Notes under the pieces: model-generated | What the model saw: the letters and a program-made list of their open reading frames with translations, nothing else | Told to the model about the DNA's origin: nothing | Databases searched by the model: none | Source: an uncultured Alphaproteobacteria bacterium | GTDB taxonomy: Bacteria > Pseudomonadota > Alphaproteobacteria > RF32 > CAG-239 | DNA length: 40,137 bases | Assembly (NCBI GenBank): GCA_944389095.1 | Contig: CALXLC010000003.1 | Coordinates: 1 to 40,137, forward strand | Direction of reading: 5' to 3' | Position numbers and translations under genes: made by a program | Shown: positions 1 through 7,110 of the stretch, in pieces | Position numbering within the stretch: the stretch's first letter is position 1 | Layout: each line of letters starts with the position of its first letter

Positions 1-111
1 CCTAAAATCTTATTATCCACGCACGCCATCCGGCCTTTTTCGTTCCCTGTGGCGGAGGGTGGTTTGTTTTTCGTCTGGCTGGTGGCTAAAGCAGTTTTAC
101 GCGGGACGGGG

Positions 112-236
112 AAAAGGTTGTATAACGGACGCTTAATACAGAAATTGCGGGCTGAAAGTTTCCTCACGTACCTTTAACGTACGCTGCGGTACTTTCGCCC
201 TTATTTCTTATTAATCGTCTCGTTCTCCAACCTTTT
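112..236. repeat. 125-nt palindromic element, subfamily I
   Basis: The element starts with AAAAGGTTG and ends with the exact reverse complement CAACCTTTT. The two arms (about 112-170 and 179-236) pair imperfectly along their whole length, around a CGTAC/GTACG hairpin at the centre. The ends and total length equal those of the copies at 16,247 and 16,532, but the arms differ in sequence while remaining complementary to each other. The right end of a copy of this subfamily survives at about 16,500-16,530. No transposase is encoded. Confidence 0.8.
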
Positions 237-237
237 T

Positions 238-311
238 CAAAAGGCTGTATAATGGCGAAACAGGGCGTTTAACTGCGGTCTCGTGCTCGGTCGCGTACTT
301 CTTTGTACGCT
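238..311. repeat. Partial palindromic element, subfamily II (left half)
   Basis: This stretch matches the first about 74 nt of the complete elements at 16,247 and 16,532, with a few substitutions, up to and including the CGTAC-TTCTTT-GTACG hairpin. It then breaks off into a P module (312-350). It abuts the preceding element through CAACCTTTTTCAAAAGG, the same junction found at 16,521-16,537. Confidence 0.8.
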
Positions 312-410
312 GCATGCCATCCGGCCTTTTTTTGTGTCCTGTGGCGGAGGTGTTATTTATTTTAGAAATCTGGTGGTAAAAACTTGAGCTTTTAAATTTG
401 CAAATACAAA

Positions 411-438
411 AAAACCTGCTTTACAACGGCAGGTTTTT
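411..438 (-). terminator. Intrinsic terminator of rpmJ
   Basis: AAAACCTGC (411-419) pairs perfectly with GCAGGTTTT (429-437) around a 9-nt loop. Read on the minus strand, the stem is followed by a T-rich run and lies 25 nt downstream of the rpmJ stop. The flanking A and T tracts would let it work in both directions. Confidence 0.85.
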
Positions 439-462
439 CAAATGCTAAAAGTGTCTATCAAA

Positions 463-588
463 TTAACCCTGACGAGCTTTCATTTTCGGGTTTTTCTTAT
501 TGATAACATAAACGCGGCCTTTACGGCGAACAATTTTGCAGCCGGCATCGCGAATCTTTTTAGTCTTTAATGAGCTGTAAACTTTCAT
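463..588 (-). CDS. rpmJ: 50S ribosomal protein L36, zinc-free type
   Basis: The 41-codon frame begins [11 protein letters not shown] and ends with [10 protein letters not shown]36 is a small large-subunit protein bound near the peptidyl-transferase region. The [11 protein letters not shown] core and the KARQG end are typical of the alphaproteobacterial 41-residue form. Only one cysteine remains, so the CXXC...CX4H zinc ribbon of the usual 37-38-residue form is absent. The start is preceded by AAGGAT at good spacing. The gene is monocistronic here, with a promoter at 621-649 and a terminator at 411-438. Identity is clear from sequence. Confidence 0.95.
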   Translation of the reverse strand: MKVYSSLKTKKIRDAGCKIVRRKGRVYVINKKNPKMKARQG

Positions 589-620
589 TTTCTTATCCTT
601 AACTGTCAAAATTTACCCGC

Positions 621-649
621 AACTTATGCTAAAAAGCTTGCTTTGTCAA
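621..649 (-). promoter_or_regulatory. Sigma-70-type promoter for rpmJ
   Basis: On the minus strand TTGACA (649-644) is followed by a 17-nt spacer and TAAGTT (626-621), about 30 nt before the rpmJ start. The -35 is perfect and the -10 is weak. Confidence 0.6.
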
Positions 650-689
650 CCTAAATTTTGGATTTTTGGTAAAAAAAGCAAGAATGCTT

Positions 690-717
690 TTGCTTTTCGG
701 GATTCTGCGGCTATAAT
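690..717 (+). promoter_or_regulatory. Promoter of the secreted protein gene at 742
   Basis: TTGCTT (690-695), a 16-nt spacer and a perfect TATAAT (712-717) lie 25 nt upstream of the 742 start. Transcription would begin close to the ribosome binding site. Confidence 0.65.
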
Positions 718-741
718 GCAAAAAAATGTTCAGAGGTAAAA

Positions 742-1353
742 ATGCGTTTTGCTGTATTTGTCGTTATCATGTTTTTTATGTTCTTTCGGACGGCGTCCGC
801 TCAAATGCCGTATCTTCAGGAAGTGAAGGCTCTGGGCGTGATTTCGGGACAGGGACTGGCCTGCGGTTCATCAAAGTATGATACGTTTGAATTGTTGGCG
901 CGGGCGATTTTGCTGACCAAAGCGCCTTCGGACCGTTTGCGGCGGGATGCGGTTTATGCTTATTCCGAGGCAAAGGCTGATGCCTATCTGTCCAAACAGA
1001 TGGACGGCTTTTATGAATGTGCGCAGATTAACCGGCGGTTTGACGCGCAGGAAATTTTTAAGGCGGTTTTATATGCCGACGGTACCATTAAAATGCCGGA
1101 CGGGCAGATTTTGACGCCGCGGCAGCCGTATGATGCAACCATGATTTATAAGAAAGACAACAAAATCCGTGAAAATGCCAAAGCTATTTATGACGGCGGC
1201 GATGCGCAAATTATCAAGGTTGACGTCAAGGACAATACGATTGAGGCTGTTCAGGAAGCTCGGCGTCAGGCAGAGGCTCAGTCGGAAGAAGAGGTCGGAC
1301 TTTCCGCTTACGAGGAGAACAGCATCGGCCATATCAGCCGCAAAAACCGTTAG
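742..1353 (+). CDS. Secreted protein of unknown function
   Basis: I do not recognise this 203-residue protein. Residues 1-20 form a signal peptide: Arg-2, a Phe/Val/Met-rich hydrophobic core, then TASA before Gln-21, a plausible signal peptidase I site. The mature part is soluble and helical, with Cys-41 and Cys-92 that could form a periplasmic disulfide and an acidic, Gln/Glu-rich C-terminus. The ATG is preceded by AGAGGT at good spacing and by a clear promoter. It is followed at 90 nt by ettA, which has its own promoter. A periplasmic or exported role is inferred from the signal peptide only. Confidence 0.75.
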   Translation: MRFAVFVVIMFFMFFRTASAQMPYLQEVKALGVISGQGLACGSSKYDTFELLARAILLTKAPSDRLRRDAVYAYSEAKADAYLSKQMDGFYECAQINRRFDAQEIFKAVLYADGTIKMPDGQILTPRQPYDATMIYKKDNKIRENAKAIYDGGDAQIIKVDVKDNTIEAVQEARRQAEAQSEEEVGLSAYEENSIGHISRKNR

Positions 1354-1372
1354 TTTCAGCGGATTATTTTGC

Positions 1373-1400
1373 TTGCTTCTGCGTAAATCTTTTGTATACT
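1373..1400 (+). promoter_or_regulatory. Promoter of ettA
   Basis: TTGCTT (1373-1378), a 16-nt spacer and TATACT (1395-1400) lie in the gap between the secreted protein gene and ettA. Confidence 0.6.
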
Positions 1401-1443
1401 TCATTCAATTCAATTTTTACGGAAACAATGGAGACAATTATAA

Positions 1444-3123
1444 ATGCCTGCAGTTCAGTATGTTTTTGTGATGCAAAATTTGACTAAGGTTTTTCCGGGC
1501 GGTAAAGAGCTGTTTAAAGGAATTACGCTGTCGTTTCTGCCCGGTGCCAAAATCGGGGTGCTCGGCGTTAACGGCGCCGGAAAGTCAACGCTGTTGAAAA
1601 TTATGGCCGGTGTTGATAAAGAATTTAACGGTGAGGCCTGGGCTGCCGACGGGATTAAGGTTGGTTATCTGGAGCAGGAACCGCAGCTTGATCCGTCTAA
1701 AAACGTGATGGAAAATGTTATGGACGGTTTGGGAGAAGTTCGCGACTTGTTAAAAAAGTTTGAGGAAGTTTCCATGCGTTTCGGTGAAGAACTGACCGAT
1801 GATGAAATGAATAATCTGATTAATGAGCAGGCAGAACTTCAGGAAAAAATCGATGCCTGCAACGGTTGGGATTTAGAGCGGACGATTGAAATTGCCATGG
1901 ATGCGTTGCGATGTCCGCCGGCCAATGCCGATGTCACTAAACTTTCCGGCGGAGAAAAACGCCGGGTGGCCTTGTGCCGGTTGTTGCTGCAAAAGCCTGA
2001 TTTGCTTTTGTTGGACGAGCCGACCAATCATTTGGATGCCGAATCGGTGGCGTGGTTGGAGAATCATTTGCGCGATTATAAAGGAACGGTGGTTATGGTG
2101 ACTCATGACCGTTATTTTCTGGATAATGTCACGGGGTGGATTTTGGAACTTGATCGCGGTCAGGGAATTCCGTATGAAGGAAATTACTCCTCATGGCTGG
2201 CGCAGAAACAAAAACGTTTGGAGCAGGAAGCCCGGGAGGAAAGCGCCCGTCAGAAAACGCTGGCCAGCGAATTGGAATGGATTCAAAAGAATCCTAAGGC
2301 CCGTCAGGCAAAATCCAAAGCCCGAATCAATGCTTATGACGAACTGCTGGCTCAGGCAACCAAAGATAAGATTACCACGGCTCATATTAATATTCCGATG
2401 ACGGAACGTCTGGGAGATTTGGTGATTGAGGCGACTAATCTGACCAAAGGTTTTGGTGACAGGATTTTAATTGATAATTTGTCTTTTAAGATTCCCAAAG
2501 GGGCAATTGTGGGCATTATCGGTCCTAACGGTGCCGGAAAGACGACGTTGTTTCGCATGATAACGGGGCAGGAAAAGCCGGATTCCGGGACTATCCGTCT
2601 CGGCGATACGGTCGATTTGGGGTATGTTGACCAGTCCCGTGACGAGTTGAATCCCGATAAAACGGTTTGGGAGGAAATTTCGGACGGATTGGATATGATA
2701 CAACTCGGCAAAAAGGAGATACCGTCCCGCGCCTATGTCGGACAGTTTAATTTTAAAGGAAGCGACCAGCAGAAAAAAGTCGGTCAACTTTCCGGCGGCG
2801 AACGCAACAGGGTTCATTTGGCCAAAATGCTCAAAAAAGGAGCCAATGTTATTTTGTTGGACGAGCCGACCAATGATTTGGATGTTGATACGCTGCGTTC
2901 ACTGGAAGAAGGAATTATGAATTATCCCGGCTGTGTTTTGGTGACATCACACGACCGGTGGTTTCTTGATCGTCTGGCGACGCATATTCTGGCTTATGAA
3001 GACGAAGGGCACGTTGAGTGGTTTGAAGGCAATTTTGAGGAATACGAGAAAGATAAACGCCGCCGCCTCGGTGACGATGCCGTTAATCCGCATCGTATCC
3101 GCTATAAAAAGCTGGAGCGTTGA
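1444..3123 (+). CDS. ettA: Energy-dependent translational throttle protein EttA (ABC-F ATPase)
   Basis: EttA is a soluble tandem ABC ATPase that binds the ribosomal E site and gates the first elongation steps according to ATP/ADP level. The two nucleotide-binding domains are visible: Walker [10 protein letters not shown] (about 41-49), signature LSGGEKRR (about 166) and [12 protein letters not shown]; then Walker [10 protein letters not shown] (about 360), LSGGERNR (about 448) and [11 protein letters not shown]. No membrane segments are present. An ABC-F arm insertion lies in domain 1 and the inter-domain linker is rich in charged residues. The length of 559 matches E. coli EttA (555), and similarity is strong along the whole length, including GWILELDRG and EGNYSSWL. 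The ATG is preceded by GGAGA. A bidirectional terminator follows. Confidence 0.96.
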   Translation: MPAVQYVFVMQNLTKVFPGGKELFKGITLSFLPGAKIGVLGVNGAGKSTLLKIMAGVDKEFNGEAWAADGIKVGYLEQEPQLDPSKNVMENVMDGLGEVRDLLKKFEEVSMRFGEELTDDEMNNLINEQAELQEKIDACNGWDLERTIEIAMDALRCPPANADVTKLSGGEKRRVALCRLLLQKPDLLLLDEPTNHLDAESVAWLENHLRDYKGTVVMVTHDRYFLDNVTGWILELDRGQGIPYEGNYSSWLAQKQKRLEQEAREESARQKTLASELEWIQKNPKARQAKSKARINAYDELLAQATKDKITTAHINIPMTERLGDLVIEATNLTKGFGDRILIDNLSFKIPKGAIVGIIGPNGAGKTTLFRMITGQEKPDSGTIRLGDTVDLGYVDQSRDELNPDKTVWEEISDGLDMIQLGKKEIPSRAYVGQFNFKGSDQQKKVGQLSGGERNRVHLAKMLKKGANVILLDEPTNDLDVDTLRSLEEGIMNYPGCVLVTSHDRWFLDRLATHILAYEDEGHVEWFEGNFEEYEKDKRRRLGDDAVNPHRIRYKKLER

Positions 3124-3138
3124 CGGCATTTTTGATGT

Positions 3139-3179
3139 AAAAAAAGGTCCCTTCTTTGCGCAAAGGAGGGACCTTTTTT
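3139..3179. terminator. Bidirectional terminator between ettA and the convergent gene
   Basis: AAAAAAGGTCCC and GGGACCTTTTTT enclose a further paired segment (CTTTG/CAAAG). A tracts and T tracts flank the stem on both sides, so it can end ettA transcripts and those of the convergent minus-strand gene ending at 3191. Confidence 0.9.
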
Positions 3180-3190
3180 GTGAATTTGTT

Positions 3191-3781
3191 TCAGGATTTT
3201 GCATAATCGTCATCAACGATTTTTTGAACTTGTTTTTCGGTTCCGCCGCCTTCCCAGCACCAAAAATTTTCCTGCCGGTAGATACAGCCGCTGAGAGCTT
3301 TTAGCAGACGGCGGCAAATTTTCCGGGTGCCGCAATAAAAGTGCTGTTTGTCATCGTCGCTGCTGATGATAATATGACGCGGAATAAAGTTTTGACGCAA
3401 GATGTTCAATGCTGTCTGATGTTGTTTTTCCGGCGGAATATAAAAGCTCAGAAAACGAACTCTGGAATTTTCCCGTTTGAGCAGACAGAGAACAGTACGC
3501 GGTGTTACGTTTCCTTCCCACAGCCAGCTGCCGCGGCGGTGCATCATTTTTCCTCCCGGGCAGACTTTTTGAAGCTTTCGGCAATCTTTCCATGTGCCGA
3601 TGTAGGTCAGACGGTTTTGGCTGCCGCCATGAAACAGGAGGTTGACCGAGGCCAGGGTGGCAAGTTTTTGCAATTCCTGACGGGTAAAATAATTTTTTTG
3701 TGTTTTTTTGCGTGAGAAATCTTCCCACTCCGTGCAGGCTTTTTGAATTTCCGTGCACATTTCTTGAAATCTTGAAAACAT
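3191..3781 (-). CDS. Cys/Trp-rich protein with an internal duplication, unknown function
   Basis: I do not recognise this 196-residue protein. It has no signal peptide or membrane segment. Residues 60-90 and 149-178 are copies of one motif: Y-x-G-T-x-K-x-C-R-x-L, about 18 variable residues, then W-x-W-E-G. This indicates two tandem domains of about 85-90 residues. It is very basic, with eight cysteines. A good promoter (3816-3845) and a terminator bracket it, which argues that it is a real gene. The start is uncertain: no clear Shine-Dalgarno precedes the ATG at 3781, and an ATG seven codons further in is possible. Nucleic-acid or metal binding is only a guess from composition. Confidence 0.6.
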   Translation of the reverse strand: MFSRFQEMCTEIQKACTEWEDFSRKKTQKNYFTRQELQKLATLASVNLLFHGGSQNRLTYIGTWKDCRKLQKVCPGGKMMHRRGSWLWEGNVTPRTVLCLLKRENSRVRFLSFYIPPEKQHQTALNILRQNFIPRHIIISSDDDKQHFYCGTRKICRRLLKALSGCIYRQENFWCWEGGGTEKQVQKIVDDDYAKS

Positions 3782-3815
3782 AATTGTTAGAATTAAAAAT
3801 TTGAGTTTGTGTCTC

Positions 3816-3845
3816 CATATAGAATGAATTGACGGATTTTGTCAA
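3816..3845 (-). promoter_or_regulatory. Promoter of the Cys/Trp-rich protein gene
   Basis: On the minus strand TTGACA (3845-3840), an 18-nt spacer and TATATG (3821-3816) lie about 35 nt before the likely start at 3781. Confidence 0.6.
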
Positions 3846-3934
3846 ACTAAAATTTTTGGCCCCTTTAAATCCGCCGGCGGCTGGTTATATGAATTTGGTG
3901 AGGTTATCATTGATGTTGAAAGAAAGGGTGCAAA

Positions 3935-4354
3935 ATGCGTTTGTGGTCGGTTCATCCGAAGTATTTGGATAAATACGGTTTGATAGCCCTTTGGAGGGAA
4001 GGCCTGCTGGCTCAAAAAGCGCTGAGCGGCGGAGCCCGGGGATATCAAAATAATCCGCAATTGCAGCGTTTTAAAAGTCAGGATAATCCGCTTAAGGCAA
4101 TTGGTTCGTATCTTTGTTTTGTGGCTTCCGAAGCATTGAGACAGGGATACCGGTTTAATCATGAAAAAATTTTGTACCCTAATTTTGAAACGGCTTTTAT
4201 GGAAGTCGACAGCAGGCAGTTGCTTTGGGAAACCGAACATCTTAAGGCAAAGCTCAAACAACGTGATAAGCTGAAGTTTATGGAACTCAGCCGTTCGCCC
4301 CAAGCGGACGCTCATCCGGTTTTTTATGTCAATCTAACAGAAGGAATTCAATAA
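3935..4354 (+). CDS. Pyrimidine dimer DNA glycosylase / endonuclease V family protein
   Basis: This 139-residue protein belongs to the Pyr_excise family, related to phage T4 endonuclease V (DenV), which cuts the glycosyl bond at UV-induced cyclobutane dimers and nicks the abasic site. The bacterial form is recognisable from its N-terminus MRLWSVHPKYLD followed by LIALWREGLLAQKAL, where the Arg-Glu pair corresponds to the region of the catalytic glutamate, and from the helical segment with YPNFETAF. The length equals T4 DenV (138). The ATG follows AAAGGG. Its TAA is immediately followed by the ATG of the cold-shock gene, so the two are probably co-translated. Activity on dimers is inferred from family membership. 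Confidence 0.85.
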   Translation: MRLWSVHPKYLDKYGLIALWREGLLAQKALSGGARGYQNNPQLQRFKSQDNPLKAIGSYLCFVASEALRQGYRFNHEKILYPNFETAFMEVDSRQLLWETEHLKAKLKQRDKLKFMELSRSPQADAHPVFYVNLTEGIQ

Positions 4355-4561
4355 ATGTCGAAAGGTACGGTAAAGTGGTTTAATACTAAAAAGGGTTATG
4401 GTTTTATCAGGCCGGAAACGGGCAGCAAAGATGTTTTCGTGCATATCAGCCAGCTGGAAAGGGCCGGTATCACCAGCCTTCCGGACGGACAGCCGATCAG
4501 CTTTGAACTGTATCAGGATCGTGACGGGCGTCCGGCCGCGGGATCGCTCAGACTTCTCTGA
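4355..4561 (+). CDS. Cold-shock domain protein (CspA family)
   Basis: The 68-residue single cold-shock domain is a five-stranded OB fold that binds single-stranded RNA and DNA. RNP1 is KGYGFI (13-18) and RNP2 is VFVHIS (27-32); the N-terminus SKGTVKWFN is canonical. The start abuts the upstream stop with no gap and uses AAGGA in the end of the upstream gene as ribosome binding site, so expression is coupled to the dimer glycosylase. No long cold-shock 5' leader is present because the gene is second in its unit. Whether it is cold-induced cannot be told. Confidence 0.93.
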   Translation: MSKGTVKWFNTKKGYGFIRPETGSKDVFVHISQLERAGITSLPDGQPISFELYQDRDGRPAAGSLRLL

Positions 4562-4575
4562 ATTTTGGCGGGGAT

Positions 4576-5136
4576 TTATTTGAAAGCGATATTTTCCAGT
4601 GTGCAGGAAAAACTGCTTTCCTGCGGGGAGCAGGCATAAGCACCGGCTTTCAGTCCGTTATCTGAATTCAGGTAAAATAATCTGAGCCTTTGGTATTGTC
4701 TGCCGTCGAGGGAATAAGACAGAACGCAGTCTCCGTTTTGGCAGCTCAATCGGTACCAAATGTCTGCAGGGCAGGTTTCGAGAGGGGCAGAGGCCCAGTC
4801 GGACTGCCCTGCAACGGTAACCACGCTGCCCATTTGCGGCTGATCTTTTGAGGCGCACAGAATTCCGGCTTTGGCCCAATTGAATTCGTTATGTCGGACC
4901 ATTATACCGCATTGGGTAAAGTTTCCGGGATTTTCGGCATGCCATTTTATATCCAGAGAAAAGACGGGCGGGCAGTTTTGATAAAAAAAATGGCCGTCAT
5001 CTTTTTGAAAATTGTGACGATGATTTTGCCAGAAATCCGTGTGCGGCTGGGTTTCGACAATCATTCCTTCTTCGCTGAAGCGGACGTTGAAAGGCTCATT
5101 GTGCCAGGAAAAGTCTTTGAGCGCGTCGAGCAGCAT
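4576..5136 (-). CDS. DUF1349 domain protein (concanavalin A-like fold)
   Basis: The 186-residue cytoplasmic protein has the DUF1349 pattern: an early W-x-N-EP segment, FSLDIKWHAENPGNFTQCG, then GIMVRHNEFNWAKAG and a C-terminal DGRQYQRLRLFYL. The family includes yeast YAG-type proteins and Bacillus YesU and has a beta-jelly-roll fold like lectins and glycoside hydrolase modules; its biochemical role is not established. The ATG overlaps the stop of the upstream chaperone gene by one base (TAATG), so translation is coupled. Length is normal for the family. A carbohydrate-related role is inference from the fold. Confidence 0.82.
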   Translation of the reverse strand: MLLDALKDFSWHNEPFNVRFSEEGMIVETQPHTDFWQNHRHNFQKDDGHFFYQNCPPVFSLDIKWHAENPGNFTQCGIMVRHNEFNWAKAGILCASKDQPQMGSVVTVAGQSDWASAPLETCPADIWYRLSCQNGDCVLSYSLDGRQYQRLRLFYLNSDNGLKAGAYACSPQESSFSCTLENIAFK

Positions 5137-6071
5137 TAAAAGTTCCTTACGGTTTCGTCGGGCATGGCCCTCAGTGCTTTTTCAAGTTCCGGGTTGGCGG
5201 TTTTGGGCGCGATAATCTTCAATGTAATGATTTCGTCTCCTGCCACGCTGTTTGTTTTGATTCCTTTTCCTTTAAGCCGCAGTTTTTCACCGCTGGAAGC
5301 ATAAGGCGGAATGTTGACGATAACTTTGCCGCTGATGGTGGGGACGGTAACCTTTGCGCCCAAAACGGCCTCTTTGACGGTAATCGGCAATTCCATCAAA
5401 ATATTGTTGCCTTCAGCACTAAAGTAGGGGTGTTTGTCTACATTTAAGGTAATCAGCACATCGCCGGCAGGGCCTCCGTTGAAACTCGGCTGTCCCAATC
5501 CTTTTAAACGCAGCGTTTGCCCGTCCGAAGTTCCGGCAGGGATTTTGACATTAATGTTCTTGCCGTTGATGCTGACGGTTTTTTCATCACCGCGGGCAGC
5601 CGTCAGGAAATCAATCCTCATTGTGTAGGCAATATCTTCACCTTTGCGCGGCCGGCGTGACGATGCGCCGCTGAACCCCTGAAAACCGCTGTTCCGGCTT
5701 CCCGTAAATTGTGAAAAAATATCGTCTCCGAAAATGGAAGAAAAATCAAATCCGCCGGCACTGCCGAAAGGATTGTCACCCGTGTAAGTATACGTGCGGT
5801 ATCCGTCACTTCCGGCTCCTCCGAATCCGGCGCCGAAGCCGGTAGGCTTGCCATCGGCATCAATTTCGTTATTGTCGTATTTTTTGCGTTTTTCTTTATC
5901 GCCGAGAATGTCGTAGGCACAGGAGATTTCCTTGAATTTTTCGGCTGCGTCCGGATTATCTTTGTTAAGGTCGGGGTGGTATTTGCGCGCCAGTTTGCGG
6001 TATGCCGATTTGATTTCCGTATCGCTGGCGTCTTTGCTCACTCCCAGAACATGATAGAGGTTTTTGTTCAT
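5136..6071 (-). CDS. DnaJ-type co-chaperone, CbpA-like (no zinc finger)
   Basis: Class B Hsp40 of 311 residues. The J domain occupies residues 4-70, with HPD at 32-34, the motif that stimulates DnaK ATPase. A Gly/Phe-rich linker (about 75-130) follows, then two beta-barrel substrate-binding subdomains (about 145-300) recognisable by the [10 protein letters not shown] and [17 protein letters not shown] segments. The four CxxCxGxG zinc repeats of DnaJ are absent, so it is of the CbpA/DjlB type. I chose the ATG at 6071, since a longer reading starts at TTG in a stretch unlike the family. A promoter (6112-6140) precedes it, and the DUF1349 gene is translationally coupled downstream. Confidence 0.92.
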   Translation of the reverse strand: MNKNLYHVLGVSKDASDTEIKSAYRKLARKYHPDLNKDNPDAAEKFKEISCAYDILGDKEKRKKYDNNEIDADGKPTGFGAGFGGAGSDGYRTYTYTGDNPFGSAGGFDFSSIFGDDIFSQFTGSRNSGFQGFSGASSRRPRKGEDIAYTMRIDFLTAARGDEKTVSINGKNINVKIPAGTSDGQTLRLKGLGQPSFNGGPAGDVLITLNVDKHPYFSAEGNNILMELPITVKEAVLGAKVTVPTISGKVIVNIPPYASSGEKLRLKGKGIKTNSVAGDEIITLKIIAPKTANPELEKALRAMPDETVRNF

Positions 6072-6111
6072 CTTTTTTTGCTCTTCGTAAAAAATTTCCA
6101 ATCTTATATGC

Positions 6112-6140
6112 TATATAGGAAGAACAAGTCTTTATTGCAA
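6112..6140 (-). promoter_or_regulatory. Promoter of the DnaJ-type gene
   Basis: On the minus strand TTGCAA (6140-6135), a 17-nt spacer and TATATA (6117-6112) lie about 40 nt before the ATG at 6071. Confidence 0.6.
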
Positions 6141-6150
6141 GCAGGACGGT

Positions 6151-6462
6151 TTATTTTGCGTCAATATTCCGGCAGACAAAAGTTGCCCGGCGGGCATTGT
6201 CCCGCTGCAGCGTGATTTTGTAAAGAGCGGCCTGTTTGTTGCCGCGATCCTGGCAGTATTGCGCGGCTACGGGAGCCAGTTCGTCAACCCTGATATTACG
6301 GTATTCGTAAGTGACATAAAGCGGAGATTGGCTGATGACCCGGGCATTGGCGGCCAAATGATTGTAATCCGGATCAAAAATTACTTCGGATTCCTGATAT
6401 CCGGTCAGAGAACAGGCGGGTATTGCGGCAATTATGCCCAGCAGGGCAAGCATTTTTTTCAT
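6151..6462 (-). CDS. Small putative lipoprotein, unknown function
   Basis: The 103-residue protein starts MKKMLALLGIIAAIPACS: two lysines, a hydrophobic core and a lipobox-like IPAC, so Cys-17 is the likely lipidated residue after signal peptidase II cleavage. Proline at -2 is less usual but tolerated. Two more cysteines (CQDRG and VCRNID, near 69 and 97) could form a disulfide. I know no named family. Its ATG overlaps the stop of the upstream small gene by four bases, so the two are coupled. Confidence 0.75.
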   Translation of the reverse strand: MKKMLALLGIIAAIPACSLTGYQESEVIFDPDYNHLAANARVISQSPLYVTYEYRNIRVDELAPVAAQYCQDRGNKQAALYKITLQRDNARRATFVCRNIDAK

Positions 6463-6650
6463 GCGTTGAGACTCCTTCCCCCGGGTTTTTTGACGCGGGA
6501 TTTCGTTTTGGCTTTTTCTGCGGGCGGGAGCTCGGATAATCCTTCAACCGGTTTATAAATGCCGTCACGGATTTTGGCCGCAATAATCATCCGCCGCTTT
6601 TCTTGAAAACGTTTGAATGCCTGCGCATAATCGTAAGTAAAATTTTTCAT
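6459..6650 (-). CDS. Small basic protein, unknown function
   Basis: This 63-residue protein begins MKNFTYDYAQAFKRFQEKRR and ends in a Lys/Arg-rich tail (KAKTKSRVKKPGGRS). It is soluble, strongly basic and mostly helical. I chose the ATG at 6650 because AAGGTG stands at good spacing upstream; an ATG 11 codons earlier has no ribosome binding site. It is coupled by an ATGA overlap to the lipoprotein gene. No function can be assigned. Confidence 0.65.
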   Translation of the reverse strand: MKNFTYDYAQAFKRFQEKRRMIIAAKIRDGIYKPVEGLSELPPAEKAKTKSRVKKPGGRSLNA

Positions 6651-6706
6651 GTCCGACACCTTATGTTGCTTCAGTCTCAGCATAACACCCGCAAGTTAAT
6701 CAAAGC

Positions 6707-7009
6707 TTAATTGAGCTCGTTATATACATCTTTGCCGGCACGGAGCAGAATGTTATAAATTCTGTTGTTGGTCGAGTTTTTGGTGCGGGTGTTTTGCAGT
6801 TTTTCCATCATACGGGCCAGTTTGCGGTTGAAAGCCTTATTTTCGCGCAGTTTTTCGATATCGCGAAGATTTTCCTCATCGTCGATTTTATAGTTAACCA
6901 CAGCTTTTAAAGTGGCCATATATTGTGCTTCCTGCTGGGCGGCAAACTGAGCCCGGGCGGGAAGAATCCAAAAGATTGAAATTAAAAACGCGGCGGCGGC
7001 AGCTCTCAT
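6707..7009 (-). CDS. Small secreted protein, unknown function
   Basis: The 100-residue protein carries a signal peptide (MRAAAAAFLISIFWILPARA, cleavage before Gln-21) and a mature part that is highly charged and helical (RDIEKLRENKAFNRKLARM). The ATG at 7009 is chosen because a strong AAGGAGG lies seven bases upstream; an upstream ATG at 7045 lacks such a site and would put a basic extension before the signal peptide. A perfect TATAAT occurs about 55 nt upstream on this strand. It is divergent from the ELM1-family gene. The role is unknown; a periplasmic location is inferred. Confidence 0.75.
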   Translation of the reverse strand: MRAAAAAFLISIFWILPARAQFAAQQEAQYMATLKAVVNYKIDDEENLRDIEKLRENKAFNRKLARMMEKLQNTRTKNSTNNRIYNILLRAGKDVYNELN

Positions 7010-7110
7010 TTTATGCCTCCTTTTTAAATAAAACATTGTTTTCATTTTGATAAATTATATACTACAGATATTCGAATCGCTTGACTACGGATTTTTGAAA
7101 GTTATCACAC

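Larger units (their letters stand above)
1..350. repeat. Composite intergenic repeat block 1
   Basis: This non-coding block is built from modules that recur at 16,200-16,656. Module P (13-58, again partly at 312-350 and at 16,419-16,465) contains a GCCATCCGGCC core, a T-tract and ends CTGTGGCGGAGG. Module Q (76-111) matches 16,211-16,246 at all but one position. A full 125-nt palindromic element (112-236) follows, then the left half of a second element (238-311) that breaks off into another P module. No convincing protein is encoded. It lies downstream of rpmJ and the window edge truncates whatever precedes it. The modular arrangement suggests repeated insertion or recombination of small non-autonomous elements. 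Confidence 0.85.

Noticed and set aside
1..350. CRISPR array
   Set aside because: The repeats are long palindromes of 125 nt in tandem with other modules, without regular short repeats and unique spacers, and no cas gene is near.
3351..3845. 164-codon frame overlapping the Cys/Trp-rich gene in another minus-strand frame
   Set aside because: It begins upstream of the best promoter, and lacks the internal repeat that marks the 3,191-3,781 frame as real.
5136..6101. TTG start ten codons upstream for the DnaJ-type gene
   Set aside because: The added residues do not belong to the J domain and the TTG has no ribosome binding site; the ATG at 6071 begins at the usual place.
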